A DNA stretch of 6,314 bases, from assembly GCA_016215735.1 (NCBI GenBank), contig JACRIA010000066.1, positions 1 through 6,314 on the forward strand. Direction: 5' to 3'. Under the pieces are notes generated by a model. That model searched no databases and was not told the DNA's origin. It saw only the letters and a list, made by a program, of their open reading frames with translations. This document shows positions 1-4,559 of the stretch, piece after piece; the stretch's first letter is position 1; each line of letters starts with the position of its first letter. The position numbers were made by a program, and so were the translations under genes. The stretch is from Candidatus Peregrinibacteria bacterium. Its GTDB lineage: Bacteria > Patescibacteriota > Gracilibacteria > UBA1369 > UBA12463.

Positions 1-674
1 GCTTCCAGTTGCGTTTGATACGCTGTTAATAATTTTTTCGCCAGATCGTTCCAATTTCCATTGCCTTTTAGTTTTTTGAATTGATCTGCTATTTCCGGCT
101 CCAAATCCATGATTATCTGTTCAGTTTTTATGTCAGAAAATAAATTTTGGTTTTCGTAATAATTTTTCTCCACGTGGAGAAAATCTTTTTGATCGTTGGC
201 TTCCATATGCAATTTTTTGAACTCTTTAACGTATGTTTCAAGCGTATGAACGCTCATTCCATTTGCTTTTTCCGCCCAAAAGCTTTCGTTTTCCGGAGTT
301 GCTAGTGATACAACCGGCTTTATCGCATTTGCGCCTTTTTCCTCTGCTACGCGTCTTAGCGCTGGCTTGTTTTCTATTTTTCTTCCAATCCAAAGCGCAT
401 CATTAACTGCGTTTGTGCTCATTCCTGCCAAAATCCTCGCGTATTCATAAATATTCTCAAATCCCTTTTTCTCCCAAATTCTATGCTTTGCTATCTCGGG
501 TAGGAGCAGAGCGCATTTTCGAGCCCACTCGCGTGCGTTTTTGCCGTATAAAACAAATTTTTCGTGGAGAGATTTTTCGAGAATTTTTTCTGCGGTGTTC
601 TGCGCAGCCGCGTTCATGGCTACTGTTTGATTTTTGTTTTCGATTTTTGCGCAATTAAGTGCTGCGTTTTCCAT
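1..674 (-). CDS. HNH endonuclease-like protein, N-terminal part (runs off the left edge)
   Basis: The open frame starts at the ATG whose first base is 674 and stays open to base 1, giving 224 codons and no stop, so the 3' end lies outside the window. An in-frame TGA lies upstream of the start, and the next in-frame Met is residue 20. Visible signatures are YGKNAREWARKCALLLPEI (about 43-61), IWEKKGFENIYEYARILAGMS (66-86), KPALRRVAEEKG (103-114), FWAEKANGMS (132-141), and LEPEIADQFKKLKGNGNW (191-208). From memory this pattern matches the N-terminal region of a family common in Patescibacteria that ends in a small HNH nuclease domain with paired Cys/His. That catalytic part would lie beyond base 1, so nuclease activity cannot be confirmed here. 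The N-terminal helices may bind DNA or a partner. The gene is divergent from the 821 gene. No Shine-Dalgarno is visible; only A-rich sequence precedes the ATG. The reading frame is certain, the family assignment moderate. Confidence 0.7.
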   Translation of the reverse strand, partial: MENAALNCAKIENKNQTVAMNAAAQNTAEKILEKSLHEKFVLYGKNAREWARKCALLLPEIAKHRIWEKKGFENIYEYARILAGMSTNAVNDALWIGRKIENKPALRRVAEEKGANAIKPVVSLATPENESFWAEKANGMSVHTLETYVKEFKKLHMEANDQKDFLHVEKNYYENQNLFSDIKTEQIIMDLEPEIADQFKKLKGNGNWNDLAKKLLTAYQTQLE

Positions 675-695
675 AATTTTTTTGTTAGATGTTTG

Positions 696-701
696 ATTGT
701 A
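696..701 (-). promoter_or_regulatory. Weak candidate -10 box for the HNH-like gene
   Basis: On the minus strand TACAAT (5 of 6 matches to TATAAT) lies 22 bases before the ATG at 674, which would give a leader of about 15 nt. No good -35 box is found at 16-18 bp; only T-rich sequence is there. It is a low-confidence guess, listed because it is the best candidate in this divergent gap. Confidence 0.25.
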
Positions 702-763
702 TTTTCTCGCGCACAAGCCAAAAAATCAAGCTCAAACGACAAAATTCGCTTGCAAAAATCGTA

Positions 764-781
764 GGTAAGTATATACTCACC
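764..781. promoter_or_regulatory. Near-perfect 18-bp palindrome, candidate operator
   Basis: GGTAAGTATATACTCACC reads almost the same on both strands: 8 of 9 base pairs match, and the core AGTATATACT is perfect. It lies in the divergent gap, two bases upstream of the TTGACA box at 784. A position abutting -35 suits a dimeric transcription factor acting on the 821 gene, and perhaps also on the divergent HNH-like gene. The palindrome is seen directly; a regulatory role is inferred. No regulator gene is identified in the window. Confidence 0.45.
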
Positions 782-783
782 AT

Positions 784-812
784 TTGACAGAGCTTAATAG
801 AATGTCTAAAAT
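784..812 (+). promoter_or_regulatory. Sigma70-type promoter, TTGACA-N17-TAAAAT, giving a leaderless or near-leaderless message
   Basis: A perfect -35 (TTGACA, 784-789) is followed after exactly 17 bp by TAAAAT (807-812), 5 of 6 matches to the -10 consensus. Initiation 6-9 bases downstream would start the RNA at about 818-821. The ATG of the 153-aa gene begins at 821, so the message would have no room for a ribosome binding site. The frame upstream of 821 closes at a TGA at 785-787 and contains no earlier start. Confidence 0.7.
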
Positions 813-820
813 CGAATCCT

Positions 821-1282
821 ATGTTAAATAAGCCTAAAAATTGTGAAAATTTACCTGAATTTGATGAGCTGCGGGATCTTCTTGGCGAGAGCTTTGAAAA
901 CTTGATTTTGTCTAAAGGCGATCCGATTAATATCAAAAAAGAAATTTTTCAATCTAATACATTTATTGAAGCTGGTTATATTTATTTGCCTGAGAGATAC
1001 GGGAAGGGCGATAGATCTTTATATACTGTTAAATACCAGGATGGACATCAGGTATTTGTTGTGACTGGTAAAGTTTCTTCTAAAAATCCATTCGAAGTTG
1101 GATATACTGCCGATGCGGGGTTAGATTTGAGAAAAAATTTTACTGTTGTTTACATACATGATGGTGAACAAAAGATCAGCGAAATCCCAATTGGCCGTAA
1201 AGATGAATGTAATACGTATGAGGTAGAACTGAATTACCTGATAGAACATATCAGGAAAAACCTTGGTACTGCTGTGCAATAA
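821..1282 (+). CDS. Hypothetical protein, 153 aa, probably translated from a leaderless mRNA
   Basis: I do not recognise this protein. It appears soluble, with no signal peptide or membrane helix, and is rich in Glu, Asp and Lys. The first 45 residues look helical (ENLPEFDELRDLLGESFENL). The middle alternates short beta-like stretches (IEAGYIYLPERYG, LYTVKYQDGHQVFVVTGKV, FTVVYIHDGEQKISEIPIG), which suggests a small mixed beta fold, and a C-terminal helix (YEVELNYLIEHIRKNL) follows. The start at 821 is the only ATG consistent with the frame near the N-terminus. It coincides with the predicted transcription start of a strong promoter. The gene stands alone, divergent from the HNH-like gene and convergent with the membrane-protein gene downstream. 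The strong promoter plus adjacent palindrome suggest regulated expression. Coding status is fairly sure; function is unknown. Confidence 0.75.
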   Translation: MLNKPKNCENLPEFDELRDLLGESFENLILSKGDPINIKKEIFQSNTFIEAGYIYLPERYGKGDRSLYTVKYQDGHQVFVVTGKVSSKNPFEVGYTADAGLDLRKNFTVVYIHDGEQKISEIPIGRKDECNTYEVELNYLIEHIRKNLGTAVQ

Positions 1283-1315
1283 TTTATTTCCTATGACGTT
1301 TCGATATACACGATA

Positions 1316-1332
1316 TTGTACATGGTGTACAA
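1316..1332. repeat. Perfect 7-bp inverted repeat between convergent genes
   Basis: TTGTACA-TGG-TGTACAA is an exact dyad with a 3-base centre in the gap between the plus-strand gene ending at 1282 and the minus-strand gene ending at 1354. Just before it CGATAT occurs twice (1302-1307 and 1311-1316). No T-run follows on either strand and the stem has few G-C pairs, so it is a poor intrinsic terminator. Protein binding is possible but unsupported. This 71-bp gap holds nothing else I can name. Confidence 0.4.
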
Positions 1333-1353
1333 CGTTCGCACAAGCCAGAAATC

Positions 1354-1686
1354 TTATTTATTAGTAAAATAAACCAACACTAAAGCGAATAAAAAACAGA
1401 GAACGTAGGCAATCGCAAAATTCAGCCAGTGAGTTTTTATAAATTGAACATTGAGCCAAATCAAAATCAGGCTGAAGAGAATCGCTCCTATTGCACCATA
1501 GATTCCTCCAATAAGAAATTGGCGCGATAAACTTTTGTCGTTCATTGTTAATAAAACGTATGATATTGCGAAAATAATAGGAATGCCGCCAATTGCGCCA
1601 GCCATTTTCGGTCCGGAAAATTTTGCAATTATCAAAATAATCGCTGTCGCTATTGCTGAAGCCAAACTTTTTAATACGATGTCCAT
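1354..1686 (-). CDS. Small four-helix membrane protein, GlpM/DUF3147-like
   Basis: The 110-residue product is almost entirely hydrophobic, with four predicted membrane helices at about residues 4-23, 28-48, 57-79 and 86-107. Length, helix count and the motif GPKMAGAIGGIPIIFAISYVL between helices 1 and 2 resemble the small inner-membrane GlpM/DUF3147 family, whose biochemical role is not established. The resemblance is from memory and moderate. The short loop at 49-56 (NDKSLSRQ) carries two basic residues. The gene starts 20 bases after the endonuclease remnant ends and may be cotranscribed with it. No Shine-Dalgarno precedes its ATG. An overlapping reading in another frame on the same strand (1361-1729) is a shadow. 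This frame is preferred for its coherent membrane topology. Confidence 0.7.
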   Translation of the reverse strand: MDIVLKSLASAIATAIILIIAKFSGPKMAGAIGGIPIIFAISYVLLTMNDKSLSRQFLIGGIYGAIGAILFSLILIWLNVQFIKTHWLNFAIAYVLCFLFALVLVYFTNK

Positions 1687-1706
1687 GGGGTTTGTTTAAG
1701 TCTATT

Positions 1707-1985
1707 TTAAAAATTTGATAATAAAGCAATAAAGCCGGCGGTATTAACCCAATAGCTTTGCGAATTGTCGTCTAGGTATTTTTTAATTTCTTTTCGCTGC
1801 GTTTCAAGCTTTTCACCATGTCCTTCGTTTCCCAAAAGAATATTTGAGTAATTTCCATCCAAAAACGCTATATATGAAATATTTTTGTTTGTTTCTTTTA
1901 AACTTAAAATCTCAATAAGTTCCGAAATTTGCTTATCCTGGCCGCCTCCAGACGTATTTAAATGTTTTGCTTCGAGTAAAAACAT
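1707..1985 (-). pseudogene. C-terminal half of a PD-(D/E)XK-type type II restriction endonuclease (truncated)
   Basis: The 92-residue reading starts abruptly in what looks like the catalytic beta strand: FLLEAKHLN (residues 2-10) supplies the E-x-K pair (E5, K7) of a PD-(D/E)XK nuclease. Next come GGGQDKQISELIEIL (13-27), a strand ISYIAFLDGNYSNILL (36-51), a helix (about 60-72) and a terminal YWVNTAGFIALL (78-89). I associate the EAKH...GGGQDKQ...E pattern with type II restriction endonucleases. Such enzymes are usually two to four times longer. The N-terminal half, including the upstream catalytic Asp, is absent. Reading upstream in the same frame gives only six codons (NRYFEK) before the TAA that ends the 2004-2234 gene. 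I read it as a decayed enzyme, probably inactive. Subfamily and recognition site cannot be named. An alternative is a small intact orphan protein sharing the fold. Confidence 0.6.
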
Positions 1986-2003
1986 TTTTTCAAAATATCT
2001 ATT

Positions 2004-2234
2004 TTATATTTCCTCAATACAAATACCATTGCCAATATCATCTATATTGCCTTTCTCATTTATATCCAATTCTAAATTCTCCCAATCGACATTTGTTAAA
2101 TTATCTTCATCAAATTCATTATTATGATATTTCCCTAGCGCTTTTCTTAATGCCTCTTTTTTAGTAACAGCATTAACTTCTATTTCGAAATTACTTGGGA
2201 TTTTCAACGCTAAACCAACTTTATATCTTTTCAT
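2004..2234 (-). CDS. Small DpnD/PcfM-like protein, 76 aa
   Basis: The product begins MKRYKVGLALKIPSNFEIEV, then has a helix (NAVTKKEALRKALGKYHN), then a strongly acidic tail (DNLTNVDWENLELDINEKGN) ending GICIEEI. A short beta strand, an 'x-ALxxAL' helix and an acidic beta tail resemble the DpnD/PcfM family, small proteins of unknown role found in restriction (dpn) and plasmid operons. The similarity is from memory and not certain. It lies between a methyltransferase-like stub and the endonuclease remnant, which would suit a restriction-modification locus. It ends in TAA, and the endonuclease remnant continues in the same frame seven codons later. No Shine-Dalgarno is seen. The protein itself looks intact. 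Confidence 0.6.
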   Translation of the reverse strand: MKRYKVGLALKIPSNFEIEVNAVTKKEALRKALGKYHNNEFDEDNLTNVDWENLELDINEKGNIDDIGNGICIEEI

Positions 2235-2294
2235 ATTTATGAAATTAAAATTTTATCAAATGCATCTTTTATTATATTCTTATCTTTTATCTTT

Positions 2295-2345
2295 TTATAA
2301 TTTTTCGGAATTTGTTGTGAAAAACTGCCCAAACCGCTTTTTCAT
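2295..2345 (-). pseudogene. N-terminal stub of an N6-adenine DNA methyltransferase (16 codons)
   Basis: About 21 nt after the predicted start point of an extended -10 promoter, an ATG opens the frame MKKRFGQFFTTNSEKL and stops at TAA. GQFFTTN (or GQFFTPN, GQYFTTN) is the characteristic opening of many type II N6-adenine methyltransferases, where it precedes the S-adenosylmethionine-binding core. Everything after that opening is missing. The next frame (+1) stays open as a 31-codon stretch (2237-2332) with no obvious match. With the endonuclease remnant downstream, this suggests a restriction-modification operon that lost most of its methyltransferase. The stretch is short and chance resemblance is possible. 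Confidence 0.4.
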
Positions 2346-2364
2346 TGCGATAAAGATTATATCT

Positions 2365-2403
2365 TCGCTTAAATTATAGCAGAGAAAATATTAATTCAAG
2401 CGA
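2365..2403. promoter_or_regulatory. Inverted repeat straddling the restriction-modification promoter (candidate operator)
   Basis: TCGCTTAAATT (2365-2375) and AATTCAAGCGA (2393-2403) are inverted copies matching at 10 of 11 positions, with a 17-base centre. On the minus strand one arm overlaps the -35 region and the other overlaps the -10 box and predicted start point, so a protein bound to both would block RNA polymerase. Methyltransferases and controller proteins of restriction systems often autoregulate this way, but binding here is only inferred. As RNA it would be a weak hairpin with no T-run, so it is not a convincing dnaK terminator. Confidence 0.4.
2373..2381 (-). promoter_or_regulatory. 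Extended -10 promoter (TGC-TATAAT) upstream of the restriction-modification remnant
   Basis: On the minus strand TATAAT is an exact -10 box directly preceded by TGC, the extended -10 motif. The only -35 candidate is TTGAAT at a 15-bp spacing, which is poor, as is usual for extended -10 promoters. Predicted initiation is at about 2366, leaving a short leader before the methyltransferase-like stub at 2345. A full-consensus box kept in front of broken genes suggests recent decay or continued use for the downstream small genes. Confidence 0.55.
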
Positions 2404-2449
2404 TTTCATTAATTTTTTAGAATTTTTTAACGTTTTTATCCGAACTTCT

Positions 2450-4390
2450 TTACTTCTTCTCATCCACAATTTCTCCTTCAACAACATCGCCGCCATCTTT
2501 TTTCTTATTTTTGTCAGTGACTTTTACGTTGCCAGCGTCGCCTGGACCACTGCCAGCTGCGCCACTTGAAGAGTCGCCAGCTGCGCCGGCGGTTTTATAC
2601 ATCTCCGCGCCAACTTTTTGGATTTCGTTTGAAAGCGCGTCGTAGGCTTGCTGAAGCGCTTCTTTGCTAGGTTCTTTTTCCGCCAGAATCTTTTTTACCG
2701 CGTCAATTTTTTCACTAACTGGTTTTTTAATTGCGTCTGAAACTTTGTCCCCAGCGTCTTTCAATGTTTTTTCTGATTGAAACACAAGCATTTCAGCGCG
2801 ATTTTTCAAATCAACAAATTCACGTTTGCGTTTGTCTTCTTCTTCGTGTGCCTGCGCTTCTTTTTTCATTTTTTCAATATCATCTTTTGTCATATTTGAA
2901 CTGCCGGTGATTGTGATGTTCTGTGTTCGATTGGTCGCTTTATCAAGCGCTTTAACATTCAAAATACCATTCGAATCAATATCAAAAGTTACTTCAATCT
3001 GCGGAATTCCGCGCGGCGCAGGAGGGATGTTGTCGAGGATGAAGCGGCCGAGCGACTTGTTATCAGCTGCCATTGGTCTTTCACCCTGCAAAATATGAAC
3101 CTCAACAGAAGTTTGATTATCAGCCGCAGTTGAAAACACCTGCGTTTTTGAAGTCGGAATTGTTGTGTTTCTTTCAATCATCGGAGTCGCGACACTGCCG
3201 AGGGTTTCAATGCTTAAAGAAAGAGGCGTCACATCCAGCAATTGAATATCTTTTACAGTTCCCATTAAAACTCCAGCCTGAATTGCTGCGCCGACTGCGA
3301 CAACTTCATCAGGATTAATTCCTTTGTGCGGTTCGCGTCCGAAAAATGCTTTAACTTTTGCTTCTACTGCCGGCATGCGAATTTGTCCGCCAACCAAAAT
3401 TACTTCATCAATCGCTTCAACATTGATTTTGGCGTCTTTAAGAGCTTTTTTGCATGGCTCGATTGTTTTTTCAATTAAATCTGCGACAAGCGATTCAAGT
3501 TTCGCACGTGATAATTTCGTCACAAAATGTTTTGGTCCATTTGAATCAGAAGTGAGGTAGGGGAGATTGATTTCAGTTTCAGTCATGCTGGATAATTCGC
3601 ATTTTGCTTTTTCTGCGGCGTCGCGAATTCTTTGCATAGCAATGCGATCTTTTATGATATCAACGCTGTTTTCTTTTTTAAATTCAGAAACAATCCATTC
3701 CGTAACCCTGTGATCAAAATCATCGCCGCCAAGCTGCGTGTCGCCGTTTGTTGATAAAACTTCAAAAACTCCTTCGCCAATATCCAAAATCGAAATATCA
3801 AAAGTTCCTCCGCCAAGATCATAAACCGCTATTTTTTCTTCTTTATGTTTTTTGTCCAATCCGTACGCGAGAGCCGCGGCAGTTGGTTCATTGATAATAC
3901 GTTTTACTTCCAATCCCGCGATTGTGCCAGCGTCTTTCGTGGCTTGTCTCTGCGAATCATTGAAATACGCCGGAACCGTGATAACCGCTTCTGTAACTTT
4001 TTCTCCAAGATAAGCTTCAGCATCAGTTTTTAATTTTTGAATAACCATCGCGGAAATTTCCGCAGGCCGTTTTTCTTCATTGTTAAGTATCACATGCGCT
4101 TCGCCAGCTTTGCCTTTTACGACTTTGTAGCTGAGACGTTTTATATCAGCAGTTGCTTCGTCATATTGTCTTCCGATCAATCTTTTTGCTGAATAAATCG
4201 TATTTTCCGAATTCATTACGGCTTGTCTTTTCGCTGTTACGCCGACGAGTCTTTGGTTGTCTTTAATCGCGACAACAGATGGAGTTGTGCGCATTCCTTC
4301 GGAATTCGGTATTACAACCGGTTCCGAGCCTTGCATCACGCTTACGCAGGAATTTGTTGTGCCGAGATCTATGCCTATAATTCTTCCCAT
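2450..4390 (-). CDS. dnaK: Molecular chaperone DnaK (Hsp70)
   Basis: DnaK is the cytoplasmic Hsp70 that binds exposed hydrophobic peptides in an ATP-driven cycle with DnaJ and GrpE, neither of which is in the window. The 646-residue protein is full length. The nucleotide-binding domain (about 1-377) shows IGIDLGTTNSCVSV (5-18), VITVPAYFNDSQRQATKDAG (136-155), NEPTAAALAYGLDK (167-180) and DLGGGTFDIS (191-200). The linker DIQLLDVTPLSL (381-392) follows, then the substrate-binding beta domain (about 390-500, with VFSTAADNQ and LQGERPMAADNKSLG), a helical lid and a Gly/Ser/Ala-rich disordered tail (about 601-620) ending GEIVDEKK. The usual VGG(Q/S/M)TR(M/I)P phosphate/adenine loop reads VGGQIRMP (333-340), with Ile for Thr. 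LSLSIETLGSV replaces the common LSLGIETLGGV. It appears monocistronic, transcribed from its own CIRCE promoter, with no Shine-Dalgarno before the ATG. Confidence 0.98.
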   Translation of the reverse strand: MGRIIGIDLGTTNSCVSVMQGSEPVVIPNSEGMRTTPSVVAIKDNQRLVGVTAKRQAVMNSENTIYSAKRLIGRQYDEATADIKRLSYKVVKGKAGEAHVILNNEEKRPAEISAMVIQKLKTDAEAYLGEKVTEAVITVPAYFNDSQRQATKDAGTIAGLEVKRIINEPTAAALAYGLDKKHKEEKIAVYDLGGGTFDISILDIGEGVFEVLSTNGDTQLGGDDFDHRVTEWIVSEFKKENSVDIIKDRIAMQRIRDAAEKAKCELSSMTETEINLPYLTSDSNGPKHFVTKLSRAKLESLVADLIEKTIEPCKKALKDAKINVEAIDEVILVGGQIRMPAVEAKVKAFFGREPHKGINPDEVVAVGAAIQAGVLMGTVKDIQLLDVTPLSLSIETLGSVATPMIERNTTIPTSKTQVFSTAADNQTSVEVHILQGERPMAADNKSLGRFILDNIPPAPRGIPQIEVTFDIDSNGILNVKALDKATNRTQNITITGSSNMTKDDIEKMKKEAQAHEEEDKRKREFVDLKNRAEMLVFQSEKTLKDAGDKVSDAIKKPVSEKIDAVKKILAEKEPSKEALQQAYDALSNEIQKVGAEMYKTAGAAGDSSSGAAGSGPGDAGNVKVTDKNKKKDGGDVVEGEIVDEKK

Positions 4391-4399
4391 ATTTTAATT

Positions 4400-4439
4400 G
4401 GTTAAATGGGGTCAGACCTGATTGTTAACCGGGCCTGAC
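4400..4439. repeat. Palindromic repeat-like element in the dnaK leader
   Basis: Two interleaved inverted repeats lie between the dnaK promoter and start codon: GGTTAA (4400-4405) with TTAACC (4425-4430), and GTCAGACC (4411-4418) with GGCCTGAC (4432-4439). In the dnaK transcript the second pair forms an 8-bp stem with one G-U pair, about ten bases from the first pair's outer arm. The GGGGTCAGACC core recalls short palindromic repeats found near REP-type transposases in some bacteria. That is from memory and unverified. It lies in the 5' leader of dnaK and could affect leader folding. Confidence 0.4.
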
Positions 4440-4460
4440 TTTTGTGCTTTTTCCGCGCCT

Positions 4461-4480
4461 GGCCGTTTTTCGCAGCGGCC
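4461..4480. repeat. GC-rich hairpin in the dnaK leader
   Basis: GGCCG (4461-4465) and CGGCC (4476-4480) form a perfect 5-bp all-GC stem with a 10-base loop in the dnaK 5' leader. No T-run follows in the dnaK direction (minus), so it would not terminate dnaK. Any role in RNA stability or temperature response is speculation. Confidence 0.3.
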
Positions 4481-4488
4481 GCATCGAA

Positions 4489-4515
4489 TTAGCACTCAAT
4501 ATTATAGAGTGCTAA
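4489..4515. promoter_or_regulatory. CIRCE operator (HrcA binding site)
   Basis: TTAGCACTC (4489-4497), nine bases, then GAGTGCTAA (4507-4515) is an exact match to the CIRCE consensus TTAGCACTC-N9-GAGTGCTAA. The -10 box of the dnaK promoter lies inside the nine-base centre and its flank, so bound HrcA should occlude the promoter and release it on heat shock. The hrcA gene is not in the window. Confidence 0.97.
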
Positions 4516-4528
4516 AAAACGATGTCAA
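4501..4528 (-). promoter_or_regulatory. Consensus sigma70 promoter of dnaK
   Basis: On the minus strand TTGACA (4523-4528) and TATAAT (4501-4506) are both exact, separated by 16 bp. Initiation is predicted near 4494, giving a leader of roughly 100 nt that contains a CIRCE half-site and two possible hairpins. The promoter starts about 30 bp after the stop codon of the upstream TPR-like reading frame. No terminator is visible between them, so some read-through into dnaK is possible. Confidence 0.9.
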
Positions 4529-4559
4529 GAGAATTTTGCGAGAGAGCATCCCCCGTCTT

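Noticed and set aside
413..764. Plus-strand open frames opposite the HNH-like gene.
   Set aside because: They are antisense shadows with implausible composition; the minus frame shows recognisable family segments.
802..831. Nine-residue plus-strand reading (MSKIESYVK) overlapping the start of the 821 gene.
   Set aside because: Its start lies upstream of the predicted transcription start, inside the promoter, so it would not be in the message.
710..1347. The 11-mer CGCACAAGCCA occurs at 710-720 and 1337-1347, flanking the 821 gene like short direct repeats.
   Set aside because: A few 11-mer repeats are expected by chance in 6.3 kb. The flanks differ and there are no inverted ends, so it is not evidence for a transposed unit.
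1361..1729. 122-aa minus-strand frame overlapping the membrane-protein gene.
   Set aside because: Its product is rich in Asn, Arg and Cys with no coherent pattern. The overlapping 110-aa frame gives four clean membrane helices.
2404..2449. Terminator just after dnaK.
   Set aside because: The sequence is AT-rich with T/A runs but no G-C-containing stem followed by T. Termination there cannot be supported.
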